A stretch of DNA of 64,000 nucleotides from Nemertoderma westbladi (Eukaryota > Xenacoelomorpha > Nemertodermatida > Nemertodermatidae), in the NCBI GenBank assembly GCA_032718475.1, contig JAUCBJ010007108.1, positions 21,406 through 85,405 of the forward strand, in the 5' to 3' direction. The position numbers were made by a program, and so were the translations under genes. Positions 1 to 10,917 of the stretch are shown here, piece by piece. Position 1 is the stretch's first letter; every line of letters begins with the position of its first letter. The notes under the pieces are model-generated. The model saw nothing but the letters and a program-made list of their open reading frames with translations, ran no database searches and had not been told where the DNA came from.

Positions 1-517
1 ACAAGCGATGTTTCGAATTATTGCTGGAAATCGTTTCTTCCGCAGAGTCGACAACAGGTAGTTGTGACCTAGTACCTCGTTCGCTCTCTAGTTTAGCCGG
101 TTGTTCGCTATTGACCCGATGGCTGTCTGGTATAGCCACTCCAGTAAACCGTCGTTGACACACACAAACGGAGCCTTTAATCTCGTCTATTAAACTCGGA
201 TACCCTAACGCCAGCGAGGTACCCGATGGCTCAGAGGACTCGATGACCGATCGCCCACCCGGGATTAGAGAATCGTCCGACAGTCCTGCCCCCTGACCCT
301 GTACATCCGAACGACCTGCCCCCTGACCCTGTACATCCGAACGACCTGCCTCCAGTCCCCGCCCCTGACCCTGTACATCCGAACGACCTGCCTCCAGTCC
401 CCGTATATCCTCCTCCCTCCCTATGCTAGACGGCTCTGTCTCCAATCTCTCAGCAGTTTCCATTCCCCCCTTTCCGTAAACATTGCACCGCAGTTGTAGC
501 TCCTCTGGCAATGTCAT
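1..517 (-). CDS. Partial open reading frame, 5' part of an unrecognised protein, runs off the window
   Basis: On the minus strand the frame is open from an in-frame TAG at 539-541 to position 1. The first ATG is at 517-515 and a second at 463-461. About 172 codons are visible and the 3' end lies outside the window. The protein is Glu/Ser/Gly rich and contains three copies of a peptide close to AGRSDVQGQG, encoded by a tandem DNA repeat of about 30 bp at 290-400. The segment is visibly richer in CpG and G+C than the AT-rich DNA that follows, as expected for real coding sequence. No catalytic motif, signal peptide or membrane segment is visible. It could be the N-terminal exon of a host gene or the first ORF of another retroelement. 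The upstream end could also be a splice acceptor rather than the ATG. Confidence 0.45.
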   Translation of the reverse strand, partial: MTLPEELQLRCNVYGKGGMETAERLETEPSSIGREEDIRGLEAGRSDVQGQGRGLEAGRSDVQGQGAGRSDVQGQGAGLSDDSLIPGGRSVIESSEPSGTSLALGYPSLIDEIKGSVCVCQRRFTGVAIPDSHRVNSEQPAKLESERGTRSQLPVVDSAEETISSNNSKHRL

Positions 518-541
518 CAACGGACTCAATTCAGATTTCTA

Positions 542-1140
542 TAATTGTAAAAAATATCCTGTCACTGCGAGAGATATGTTAGTTCTAGAACAGATATTGG
601 TTTTCTATAACATTTTTTGTCAAGAAAAAAATAAAACTGGAGCGTATATAAATCCAGGGATCGTTATACCGATTGTAAAAATGTATTTCTTTTAGAGACT
701 AATAATATAACACTAGGTAACATGATAATGAGGTTGATTTCTAACACTCCCATCCGACTCCCATCCGGACCCATCCGACTCCCATCCGGACACAAAGTAA
801 TTAGTTATATTTTATTTAATTATTTACATTCTATTTTAATTTAATTTAAATTAAATTTCAAATTTTTAAATCTTAATCACATTGCTTGGAATTTGAAACA
901 CATTTTTTATAAGATTTAAGATTTTTATAAGATTTTTAAAAAATTATCTTTTGCGAAATCGCACTCACTGATCGTGGCCATTCTTCACATTAGTCGTATT
1001 TTTTTTTCATATCAATAGAAAGCTTGCGTTGCAAGGATTTCAATTATGTAACAATGTCTGAATTTCGTTGAGAAACAGCTGAGCCTGAGATGTATGCGTT
1101 CAAATTTGCGAGAATTATTGTTCACCCAAGGCCATTTATT
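542..1140. other. AT-rich non-coding stretch
   Basis: No gene is supported here. There is a short repeat of 'actcccatccg' type at 748-791 and then very AT-rich sequence up to the satellite. Confidence 0.5.
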
Positions 1141-2742
1141 GGACGGATCCATCATGCTTGTCCTTATTTTTGGACGGATCCATCATGGATGTCCTTATTT
1201 TTGGACGGATCCATCATGGATGTCCTTATTTTTGGACGGATCCCTCATGGATGTCCTTATTTTTGGACGGATCCATCATGGATGTCCTTATTTTTGGACG
1301 GATCCCTCATGGATGTCCTTATTTTTGGACGGATCCATCATGGATGTTGGACGGATCCATCATGTATGTCCTTATTTTTGAACGGATCCATAATGGATGT
1401 CCTTATTTTTGGACGGATCCATCATGGATGTTGGACGGATCCATCATGGATGTCCTTATTTTTGGACGGAACCATCATGGATGTCCTTATCTTTGGACGG
1501 ATCCATCATGGATGTCCTTATTTTTGGACGGATCCATCATGGATGTTAGACGGATCCATGATGGATGTCCGTATTTTTGGACGGATCCATCATTGATGTT
1601 GGACGGATCCATCATGGATGTCCTTATTTTTGGACGGATCCATCATGGATGTTGTACGGATCCATCATGGATGTCCTCAGTTTTGGACGGATCCATCATT
1701 GATTTTGGACGGATCCATCATGGATGTCCTTATTTTTGGACGGATCCATCATGGATGTTGGACGGATCCATGATGGATGTCCGTATTTTTGGACGGATCC
1801 ATCATTGATGTTGGACGGATACATCATGGATGTCTTTATTTTTAGAAGGATCCATCATGGATGTTGGACGGATCCATCATGGATGTCTTTATTTTTGGAC
1901 GGATCCACCATGGATGTTGGACGGATCCATCATGGATGTCCTTATTTTTGGACGTATCCATCATGGATGTTGGACGGATACATCATGGATGTCCTTAGTT
2001 TTGGACGGATCCATCATGGATGTTGGACGGATCCACCATGGATGTCCTTATTTTTGGACGGATCCATCATGGATGTTGGACGGATCCATCATGGATGTCC
2101 TTATTTTTAGACGGATCCATCATGGATGTTGGACGGATCCATGATGGATGTCCTTATTTTTGGACGGATCCATCATGGATGTCCTTAGTTTTGGACGGAT
2201 CCATCATGGATGTTGGACGGATCCATCATGGATGTTGGACGGATCCATCATGGATGTTGGACGGATCCATCATGGATGTTGGACGGATCCATGATGGATG
2301 TCCTTATTTTTGGACGGATCCATCATGGATGTTGGACGGATCCATGATGGATGTCCTTATTTTTGGACGGATCCATGATGGATGTCCTTATTTTTGGACG
2401 GATCCATCATGGATGTTGTACGGATCCATCATGGATGTCCTTATTTTGGACGGATCCATCATGGATGTTGGACGGATCCATGATGGATGTCCTTATTTTT
2501 GGACGGATCTATCATGGATGTTGGACGGATCCATGATGGATGTCCTTATTTTTGGACGCATCCATCATGGATGTTGGACGGATCTATGATGGATGTCCTT
2601 ATTTTTGGACGGATCCATGACGGATGTCCTTATTTTTGGACGGATCCATCATGGATGTTGGACGGATCCATCATGGATGTCCTTAGTTTTGGACGGATCC
2701 ATCATGGATGTCCTTATTTTTGGACGCATCCATCATGGATGT
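1141..2742. repeat. BamHI-site minisatellite, 31-bp and 22-bp units
   Basis: Two unit lengths share the core GGACGGATCCATCATGGATG. The long unit (31 bp) continues tccttattttt and the short unit (22 bp) continues tt. Early in the array long units run in series; later long and short units mostly alternate, giving a 53-bp higher-order period. The core is a hairpin: ATCCAT and ATGGAT around one base, with GGAC/GTCC outside. The central base varies between C and G. Open frames of up to about 216 codons in this block are artefacts of stop-free repeat units. The array is cut at 2742 by the retrotransposon LTR. Confidence 0.95.
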
Positions 2743-3912
2743 TGTTTGCGCTTTTAAGACCTTTGACAGTTTAACCTGCCAAAATTAGAATGTCTTTTGG
2801 ATGATAGATAGTCTTTAGCCTATGACGAGTATTTGATACACTACATTAGCTGAAGCCAGTCTATGCGCAATCATTCACCCGCTGGATATACCCGGGAGAC
2901 TGAATTCGGAAGCTTAATGATTGATGGTGTAAGCCTACTGTATTATTCGACTGATCGTAATATATAATCTCTGACAAATATTATTCACTTTCGGGAAATA
3001 TTAACAGTTCCTTTAGGACGTGGCGCTCTAAATATGTAAACAGAGTTATGACTTAAACTAGACACAACGAAAAGGCTATAGATTCACGTATATGGCGCAT
3101 TCTTTAGGAGATGCTTTGTTATCAGTTACACTCATACACAATGCTGCACAATACTGCACACTAATCTGCCGACCTTCACTAAATTTGGTCACGTATAAAG
3201 AGAGCAACATACAATTTATGTCGGGCATATGAAATAGCATTAGATTCACTTCAAACCACCGTCGCAATCGTTTATCTGTAACCGGTCTCTCTAACCTTTA
3301 GTATATCAAGAAGATTGGGATGTCGGACTATTGATCAGTATTCCGATATAATATTTCATCAACAAATATAACGAATAACCGACAGTAAAAGCAGTAAAGT
3401 TAAGGTATAAATGATTATTAAGTGAGTGAATTAACTCGGTAACTCGTTTGCATTGGTATGGTTAGGTTAGATAACAGATATACGTTCTATAATTAAGCCT
3501 ACTAATGTAAGACTAAAGACTGAAACACGGAGGTGCCAAAAGCCGGTGTTCTTAGGCTCTGGGCAAAAACATAACACTGAATTCCTGAGTTTCTGTATCC
3601 ACCTCCAACACAGAGACAAAAAACGCTCTGATTGGTCGACCGAACAACGAGAGAACAAAGAAACAAAGAAATGTCGACGTGGCAATATCAGCTGTTAGAT
3701 CATCATGGTAGCGACACTGTTTTCAAGAGTATCGAGCTTATTGCGTCCCGAAATTGCGGATTATGTCCTCTAAAGTACAAATACAGAAGAAATGGCTTTT
3801 ATGTCCTCTAAAACACCAGTACAGTAAGGACACGGCCTTTTTATGCCCAGTAAACCAACTACAGAGTACTTTACGGGGAAAATAACCGGCTAATTACGCA
3901 AAAGCTTTTACA
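2743..3912 (-). repeat. 3' LTR of the BEL/Pao element
   Basis: The repeat starts tgtttgcg and ends ttttaca on the plus strand, so it reads TGTAAAAG...GCAAACA on the coding strand. It is 1170 bp. It differs from the other LTR at only a few sites: single substitutions near 2851, 3220 and 3676, a missing 8-10 bp block near 3256, and a small difference near 3699. A short purine-rich stretch, ctgggagcgg on the coding strand (3922-3913), abuts it and is a plausible polypurine tract. Confidence 0.95.
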
Positions 3913-3990
3913 CCGCTCCCAGAAAATGGGATTTAAGTCTATAAAATATAACAAATCACAGTTTCTAAAATATAAAGATACTCTAAACAG

Positions 3991-6954
3991 TTAGTCTTTC
4001 TTACGCGGACGGCGTTTACGCAGTTTTTTGAGGCTAGTAAGAGTCCTTTTCTCTTTGGGGCGAGCCACTTTACTAGGAGGGCTGTAACTCCTGGGTGAAG
4101 GGTGCAATACAATTGCATCAGAAGGTTTCGGATTGCGATCGGTGTATCCGCCGGTCGAGGTACCTGGTTGATCGATATCAACTTCCGTGGAGCGAGGTCT
4201 AACAGCCTTTAGGGCGCGCCTCAGGACAGCAGCTCCTACGGGTCCTTGACGGGTTGTCTGGGCAATGGCGGTAGGTGGACCGTGAGTGGTGAGAAACTTC
4301 CTTGGTTTAATAGTTCTTTCCAACTCGCGTTCTCGGGCTCGATATTCGTAGGGCCGTCGAGATACTTCCTGTAACTCAGGGTGCGAGTTGATAAATAAAT
4401 CGCCATACTCAGGGTCTTGACGGATATAATTGATCAAATGGTATGAAGTAATATCGTTAGGATTGACGTTCCTAAGGTATCTTCTAACAAATTTAGTGGA
4501 AATACACTCACCAACACGCTTCATTAGCTCGTAACTCGGTATGCGTGTTTTTTGTTCCACAGACGCTAATAAATAAGGATGGAACGCGTAAACTCCCTCG
4601 TAAGAGCGTCCAGGGTAGTATCGATGACGGGACTCACAGTGTAAATCCGCGTTAGCTTCCCAAGCTCGGATGTAGCGCAGGGTAATCATTTCATCTACGC
4701 TCTCTAAATCGTGATTAAAGGGGCAATTATAACTGGCATGTCCTTTAAGTTGACAGTGGTGGCATTGAGTCATAAATTGGGGGCAGACTGCAAAAATATG
4801 AGAGTTATTAAGTCTGCAATACGCACAATATATCTCCATCATTGGTTGTTCGTGGAAATAGGAACAGGGTACGTCTGAGTCCATAGGAGTGAAATGGTCT
4901 CTCGATGCGCATAATCGACAACGTTTTCGAGAAACATAGTTAGCGTGTCGATAATCGTATGCGGTGAGACATTGTGGACCTTGATACCACTCTAAGACGT
5001 AGTCGTTATCGCTGCTCCGGGGCGCTGTAGGCTGAATCGCTTCAGCTTCTAAGCATATTGGTTCATCTTCCAATTGCATAGCTGAGGTAGGTGCGGCTGT
5101 CTCCGCAAGCGGACCCACTGTCTGAACTTCGACGACAGAATAACCCGTGGGTATTCGGGGTCTTTGTATAACAGATGAGTGCAAGTTCTGTATACAAACG
5201 TCCTGAAAAAGGGCAAATCCCGCGCTGTTTAGCTTCTCCGCCGCTGAGTCTCTCAGGCTGAGTTTGGTCAGAGCGCGGTCCTTGAACTGACTATCAACGT
5301 TACGGAACGGAGTCAGAAAGCGCCTGAAACATTCAAAGCGGATGAATTTATTGTGTTCATCTAACTTGGCGAGTTTGGTTCCAAGTATTAAGGGATGGGC
5401 GCGTATGGTACGACTGCACACATCGGCTAGCCAACCCGCAAGTGCTGCGTTTTCAAAGATCGTGTATATAGCTAAGGAGGGACGAAGTGGAACACTCATA
5501 AAGCTATACACGGCTCCAGGTGCGGTCAATGGTCCATCAAAGTATAAACGAGAATAATGATCTCCGTATACTTGTTGGTAATTTATAGGATTTCCAACCT
5601 TGAAATTACTTTGAAAGGCAAGATGTCCGATGGAGGTTCGTTGTACTTTGGTAATTCCGCTGGGTGTATTGGCATACATAGTGCGGAAGAAACCTCGGCC
5701 TTCTGCCCAAGGAGCAATCAGCTGAGTATCAACGAAGGGGTATAGAATGTTCTCCATATTCCGAAAGTCGTTCTGTAGGTCTCCATAAACAGCTGAGCCG
5801 ATTTTAAGGATTCCTTCGTTAAACAGCATCTCGAGCACGGGTTGGGGTAACATCGATCCATCGATACCCATGGCCGGCTTGCGCTCGGTGTCGGTGACGT
5901 AACGCTGCGCGAGTTCAAATTGTCCATGTCGGAGTTTCTTTTGTGTCTCAGTAAGAGTTTCAAAAGAATAATCAATAACGTCGGAACACGCTCGAGTAAA
6001 TACGTGGGTAGAACCAGCGAGTCCTCGTATGTGTATCATCCGCGTAGTTCCAAGTTCTCCAACCGGAACGCTACCTTCGTTATCGTAAGTGACAACTCCA
6101 TACATCTCGATAACGTTAAGAGTTTCGTTCCACTCTTTAGTGGCGTTTTCGAGTGTCATTCCCACAGGATGCCACAAGGTAGCACATTCGCTAGCATTAT
6201 GCAGGTCTTTATACTTTAAATATTGTGTGGTATATGTTTCCACATCTCCATATCGTTGTATTCTTTCCTCCTCGAATAACACATCAAGATTCCAGTGCAC
6301 TAAACGAGTTTTGATGAATCCATCAAGATTATACGGAGGTATTGTTTCTTTCTCTATTCTGGAAACATTATATGGTTTTCGAAATGAGTTTACTTTAACT
6401 AACTGATCCAGATGTTTCTGCAGTTGTTCGAGTTCGACAAGATCGAGAGGATTTATTAACGGTAGAAACTTCGGACTATGTGTAGGATCTTCCGGTTTTA
6501 CCATGTAATATTGTTTTAGATTGACGTAATAAGGGTGATCTTTGATCCCATAAAACGAGTCCGGTAAAGGTCTAGCGCGTATGTTTACATCGTGTACCAT
6601 GCGACGGACAAGATCTGCTCTATTGTCCGGAGGTTCAACGAGTATACCATCGACACGAGCGGATTCGATGGGCGGACGCTGCAACAGAGGAGCGTCGGCG
6701 ATAAGATCGCGAGATCTTAGGTTGATATCAACCGGTTGGGGTTGTGCCGTCGCAAAAAGTTTGTCTCCGAAATGGGGAACCATCGAGGGATGAAGAATGG
6801 TTTTAGAGTAGAGATCCGTCATAAGGATTTGCGCTTCGGGTTGAGCTAAAGCCGCTTCTTCTCTCTCATCCAGTTCTATATGTCTCTCCTCGAGCTGATT
6901 CTCCTCCGCTTGTTGTTGTAGACGCTCATCTAGAAACTCTTGTAAAGAGTAGGT
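3991..6954 (-). CDS. BEL/Pao 3' ORF, C-terminal part, with zinc knuckles; function unknown
   Basis: This is the second half of a very long frame between integrase and the 3' LTR. The first ATG is at 6822, but the frame is open upstream to a single TGA at 6957-6955 and continues the preceding 426-codon frame, so both halves are best read as one protein of about 1414 codons broken by one stop. Near residues 635-700 (counted from 6822) lie three zinc-knuckle-like clusters: CRLCASRDH..., CAYC...H...C, and an exact CCHC spacing in CHHCQLKGHASYNC. The C-terminus is basic (KRRPRKKD). No signal peptide, furin-type site or hydrophobic membrane anchor is evident, so although it sits in the env position it does not look like an envelope protein. 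It may be a second nucleic-acid-binding or capsid-like protein. I do not recognise the rest of the sequence. Confidence 0.75.
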   Translation of the reverse strand, partial: TYSLQEFLDERLQQQAEENQLEERHIELDEREEAALAQPEAQILMTDLYSKTILHPSMVPHFGDKLFATAQPQPVDINLRSRDLIADAPLLQRPPIESARVDGILVEPPDNRADLVRRMVHDVNIRARPLPDSFYGIKDHPYYVNLKQYYMVKPEDPTHSPKFLPLINPLDLVELEQLQKHLDQLVKVNSFRKPYNVSRIEKETIPPYNLDGFIKTRLVHWNLDVLFEEERIQRYGDVETYTTQYLKYKDLHNASECATLWHPVGMTLENATKEWNETLNVIEMYGVVTYDNEGSVPVGELGTTRMIHIRGLAGSTHVFTRACSDVIDYSFETLTETQKKLRHGQFELAQRYVTDTERKPAMGIDGSMLPQPVLEMLFNEGILKIGSAVYGDLQNDFRNMENILYPFVDTQLIAPWAEGRGFFRTMYANTPSGITKVQRTSIGHLAFQSNFKVGNPINYQQVYGDHYSRLYFDGPLTAPGAVYSFMSVPLRPSLAIYTIFENAALAGWLADVCSRTIRAHPLILGTKLAKLDEHNKFIRFECFRRFLTPFRNVDSQFKDRALTKLSLRDSAAEKLNSAGFALFQDVCIQNLHSSVIQRPRIPTGYSVVEVQTVGPLAETAAPTSAMQLEDEPICLEAEAIQPTAPRSSDNDYVLEWYQGPQCLTAYDYRHANYVSRKRCRLCASRDHFTPMDSDVPCSYFHEQPMMEIYCAYCRLNNSHIFAVCPQFMTQCHHCQLKGHASYNCPFNHDLESVDEMITLRYIRAWEANADLHCESRHRYYPGRSYEGVYAFHPYLLASVEQKTRIPSYELMKRVGECISTKFVRRYLRNVNPNDITSYHLINYIRQDPEYGDLFINSHPELQEVSRRPYEYRARERELERTIKPRKFLTTHGPPTAIAQTTRQGPVGAAVLRRALKAVRPRSTEVDIDQPGTSTGGYTDRNPKPSDAIVLHPSPRSYSPPSKVARPKEKRTLTSLKKLRKRRPRKKD

Positions 6955-8235
6955 TCATCCACGTTCGATGTCCTCCTCGAGATTTTGTATTTCTCTATCG
7001 AACTGGGGTAAAGCTAATTCCTTCACCGCTTGGACTTGTTGCTGCAATTTACGCTTCTCCAAACAATCGTACGTTCCCTTTCCGATTTTCTGCCGAATAG
7101 CGTCTAATGCGTTTCGTACGACGCTCTCTTCGACTTCCGTAACGGGTTGGATAGAGGTGAAGCCGGGACGGTTGTATGGGTTAAACGGCGATATGAGATG
7201 ACCACGTCCCAATCCAGCTAGGTAGGGTTGGCGAATGTCTCGTGAGCCTACTACCGGAGTGCCACCGATCAACTGTTCGGGTAACACTAGATCTTTGAAC
7301 AGTGAGTACAGTTCGGGAGGATCCGTGATACTATTAGGGTCAAGAGTTTGAGGTCTAACTGAGGAATGCGGAGGTCTGACCGAGTATTCCGGAACTCTGA
7401 TCATCGGTTTGTTCAAGGATCGCTTGAGTCGAGCGACCGCAGGGGACACGTCGAACAGGTTTCGCTCGAAACTCCCGTAAGTATATCGTGTAAAACTGTG
7501 TTTAGCGCAACGTATCCGCGGATGTTTATGTCTTTCCGTTTGCTGATTGGGTCTAGGGCATTCGTCGCAGTAATACCAAAGACGCATGTCCTGCAGAGGA
7601 AACGCGGGTGATCGTTCTCCAGTTTTACAATATTCCTCCATCTGTTCGAAGCTATCCGGGACGACAGGTAGCGGTCGATCGGCGGTAAGATACATCATAG
7701 TGAAATAGAGTCGTTTGAGTTCTATCATAGGATCATGATGTATACCTTGAGGATATCGAGTTTCGAGATTTTGTTGACTGGCAATATTGAGGTATGTTTC
7801 TCTCAAGAATTCCAGATAATCGTTGAAGTCGTTGCGTTTATCCGGCTCTTCAACGTCTTCTCTCTCGAGTCTGTTTCGAATAGAGTTCTCGTGTTCTATT
7901 CTTGGCTTATCGTTCCGATTCCGCTGGGTATGATATTTAAATAAAACCATTTCCCTTTCGGTATCCACATCGTCCGTGTCGTGTAAATCGATAGGATGGC
8001 CGGTAGTTAAGAAGTCCATATACGTACCATTACGATGCGTATAACGAGCGGTGAACTTTCTATAGTCCAATTCACGCGTAAGTTGCTCCGGGGACATCGG
8101 CGGTTCGATATAACGACCATCATCCTCCGTAGTAGTTGGACCAGCGTCGCCGTGTATCAAGCTATCGACAAACGCTTGTAAAGGTAGAGTATATCGCTCC
8201 CTGATACCAAGATCATCTTCTATCAACTCAGTCAT
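6955..8235 (-). CDS. BEL/Pao 3' ORF, N-terminal part, unknown function
   Basis: The frame starts with a true ATG (8235-8233) and has 426 codons, ending in TGA at 6957-6955. The protein is charged and rich in Arg, Asp, Glu, Pro and Tyr. It contains a possible zinc site (WYYCDECPRP...HPRIRCAKH, around residues 220-245) and a predicted helical, Gln/Glu-rich C-terminal segment. The same frame continues open past the TGA with a Gln/Glu-rich coiled-coil-like stretch into the next segment. CGA to TGA decay at a CpG, or stop-codon readthrough, are the two simple explanations. I know no homologue. Confidence 0.7.
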   Translation of the reverse strand: MTELIEDDLGIRERYTLPLQAFVDSLIHGDAGPTTTEDDGRYIEPPMSPEQLTRELDYRKFTARYTHRNGTYMDFLTTGHPIDLHDTDDVDTEREMVLFKYHTQRNRNDKPRIEHENSIRNRLEREDVEEPDKRNDFNDYLEFLRETYLNIASQQNLETRYPQGIHHDPMIELKRLYFTMMYLTADRPLPVVPDSFEQMEEYCKTGERSPAFPLQDMRLWYYCDECPRPNQQTERHKHPRIRCAKHSFTRYTYGSFERNLFDVSPAVARLKRSLNKPMIRVPEYSVRPPHSSVRPQTLDPNSITDPPELYSLFKDLVLPEQLIGGTPVVGSRDIRQPYLAGLGRGHLISPFNPYNRPGFTSIQPVTEVEESVVRNALDAIRQKIGKGTYDCLEKRKLQQQVQAVKELALPQFDREIQNLEEDIERG

Positions 8236-9954
8236 ATCTGCTATGAGTTTATCAATATTATAATGAGTTTATATATATATTAGGCTAGCGGGCGTCGCTG
8301 CCTACCCCTCTTTTGCCCCCGGACAGTGTAAGATCCTCAGCGCCGATGTACCGTCGTCGCTGTGCTTTCGCCAACGATGTAGCTACACAACGACAACGAT
8401 AACCGGCACAAGTCACTTCACTGTCCGTCCCAAAGGCTTAGATGTACTGCAGGTTCTTCTTGGAGAGTTAGGGTTACTTTCACAATTGCGACTCGCTACT
8501 GTAAACACACCTTAGTAGTAACATTCACCTACAAACGCACAAATTCAACACAACTGCAACAAACTGCACACATTCGGGCCATTTGTCCGTTAGTCAGTAC
8601 CTTCCAGAATGTCACTGTATTTATTATATATCCTTGGATACTAGCGGTGTGCTATTTATTCCCTATGCTATTCAATGGGGCATGCCTTCTATTGTTCTTT
8701 TAACTCACTTCTAATTCTAGCGTGGTTGTTGCCATGGTGACATTATGGAAAGCTAGCGGTAGAATTAGGGTAATTCTCATGCATACAGATCTGGGATGCT
8801 ATTTAATAGTAATTCTTTAATGGTCAATATCCCCTTTATACATGATTCTATGAATTTTATCGGCTATTGACTATACATTAGAGATTCTCGCACACAAATA
8901 CACTTAATAGAGTGAATCTCCGCTCCCATGATCTATTAATTAATGGAATTTTGGGAATGTTATAAATTGTATAAAATGACAATTTATTAAATTCATTGAA
9001 ATATCTGAATTTAAATTTATTCCCGTAAATTTTATTATTTAATGTTAAATAGACACAATTTTATTCCAGAACGTGTCTGGGGACTGGGATCCTTGATTCT
9101 AGGAATTTTGTCCTTTTAAGAGTATCGGTAAGTGCTACGATATCTTAATCGACTAGAATTTTAAAGGATCTGATATTTGACAGATTTTTGTAAATATTAA
9201 TAATTAATATTTAGGATGGGCACCAGTTTATTCCAGAACTTGTCTGGGGACGTTAACCATTGATTCTAGAAATTTGTCTTTCAAGTATATCGGTGGGTGC
9301 CGCGATATCTTAATCGACTAGAATTACAGATGGTCAAAGGGTTTAACAGATTTATTTTGCGTTATACGCTACTGTTAAAGGGACATCACGCTACTATATG
9401 TATTATTTAATATACGGTATGAGAGCAATATCGCACGAAGCAATGTCAGTGTGAAGAGGCAAGTCGTTTCCAAGGTCTACCCAGAGCTTGGTTTAGCCGA
9501 GACACGAGGATCTGAACTTTGCATTCCTAATACTCTGCCTACCAATAATACTTGAATATAGTAGTGGCTTTATTGTACTTTAATAAGTACGAAGATTTCA
9601 TCTTACTGTAGTCACGTATTGATAATGTAATACGGGCAGTAAGGAAAGAGAAAAAGAATTATTTCTCGCCGTCGCACTAAATATATAATATACGTAATTA
9701 AATAATAAACGCGAATATATATTGCACTAATCTACTAAATAATCTCTAAAATACCATACTACTAAATAAAATTAAATAAAACGATTAAAATAAAATTACA
9801 TAATAATACATACATAAATATAAAAATAAAACAAATACAAATATAAAGTAATATGGTCACACACCCACTCCAGCCGTTGTTAAGTTGGGGAGTCCCTAGA
9901 TGTTTGTTGGATTAGGGAGGTGGTCGTGGGAAGAGTATCTTGTCTCCCATAGTT
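8236..9954 (-). other. 1.7-kb spacer between integrase and 3' ORF of the retrotransposon
   Basis: This spacer has no long frame. It contains a diverged direct duplication of about 107 bp (9059-9165 and 9227-9335), both beginning tttattccagaac and ending cgactagaatt. An AT-rich stretch at 9690-9850 follows. Because a large frame lies downstream, this spacer may hold a splice acceptor or internal promoter for a subgenomic RNA; no specific site can be fixed by eye. Confidence 0.5.
9059..9335. repeat. Diverged direct duplication inside the retrotransposon spacer
   Basis: The copies at 9059-9165 and 9227-9335 share ttccagaac, gtctggggac, ttgattctag, and gatatcttaatcgactagaa. They differ by scattered substitutions and short indels. 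Confidence 0.75.
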
Positions 9955-10917
9955 TCAGGAGAGTTCTCTGTCTCTTTCCAGTAAACATAAACGTCCCACT
10001 GGGCGATTGAGCTGCTGCGTCTCGAAGACAATTCCCGGTTTCTTGAAGTTACGTCGCATGACGACGAGTTCTACCGATCGCACCAAACCGTCATCCGAGA
10101 TGTGCGTCTCGATTATACGACCTGTCTGCCACCGCTTACGTGGAAGATCCACATCCACAATAAGCACCATGTCTCCAGCGCTGACGTTTTCTTGCTGCGC
10201 AAACCACTTAGTTCGAAGTTGTAGCGTGGGCAGATAATGTTTTTCGAAATGGTCAGCGAAACGACGGGATAACAACTGCATGAGTTGCCAAGTTTGTAGA
10301 CAGTATTCGTCTCCGTCTGTGATTTCCGATTGTGGGAGCATGGCTACAGGTTTCTTCAGTAGGAAGTGCGCGGGTGTTAGCGCTTCCAGGGAATCGGGAC
10401 TCGATGAGACTGGCATAAGCGGTCTCTCGTTGAGATAGGCGGCGATTTCTTCCATTAACGTCCGCAAAAGTTCGTCGGTGAGATAAGCGCGGCAAGGCAC
10501 TATAAAATGAAATGCTGTCTTCACACTTCTTATTAATCTCTCCCAACTTCCTCCCCACCAAGGGGCGTCGGCGGCGTTGAAGGTCCAACTAGACGCTGTT
10601 ACTCGTAGTTGGTCGTCCACCTGTCTTTGGTTCCAATCTTTGACGTAAGCTTTGATTTCATTGTTGGCACCAATGAAGTTTGTTCCCTTATCAGATCTCA
10701 TCGTGTTACTAGTGCCAAAGCGAGCGATCTGTCGTCGTAAGCTTAATAGAAAGCTGTTGGTAGATAAATCGTTCACCATATCGAGATGGATGGCTCTACA
10801 AGTCATACAAACAAAGATTACACACCATCTCTTGACTATAGTCCTAGCACGATATACTTCAATAGGGCCAAATAAATCCACACCGGTATTAGTAAAGGGT
10901 GGTTCATAAAAGCTTAC
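9955..10917 (-). CDS. BEL/Pao integrase, catalytic core and C-terminal domain
   Basis: The frame begins just after an in-frame TGA (10920-10918). The DDE core is visible: the first Asp in GVDLFGPIEV, the second in RSDKGTNFIGANNE, the Glu in WWGGSWERLIRSVK. A C-terminal DUF5641-like region follows (LRTKWFAQQENVSAGDMVLIVD...KRWQTGRI), typical of BEL/Pao integrases. No ATG begins this segment, so it is the continuation of the upstream integrase half in the same frame. It catalyses insertion of the cDNA into chromosomal DNA. With the TGA unsuppressed, this half would not be translated. Confidence 0.9.
   Translation of the reverse strand, partial: VSFYEPPFTNTGVDLFGPIEVYRARTIVKRWCVIFVCMTCRAIHLDMVNDLSTNSFLLSLRRQIARFGTSNTMRSDKGTNFIGANNEIKAYVKDWNQRQVDDQLRVTASSWTFNAADAPWWGGSWERLIRSVKTAFHFIVPCRAYLTDELLRTLMEEIAAYLNERPLMPVSSSPDSLEALTPAHFLLKKPVAMLPQSEITDGDEYCLQTWQLMQLLSRRFADHFEKHYLPTLQLRTKWFAQQENVSAGDMVLIVDVDLPRKRWQTGRIIETHISDDGLVRSVELVVMRRNFKKPGIVFETQQLNRPVGRLCLLERDRELS

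Noticed and set aside
1141-2742. CRISPR array
   Set aside because: No unique spacers; the units are contiguous minisatellite repeats of two lengths.
1090-2774. Several overlapping open frames of 60-216 codons across the satellite
   Set aside because: They arise because the repeat units lack stops in several frames; the peptides are simple repeats (FGRIHHGCPYFWTD) with no start context or unique sequence.
3467-3685. 72-codon frame present in both LTRs
   Set aside because: It is duplicated only because the LTR is duplicated; no motif or conservation argument supports a protein.
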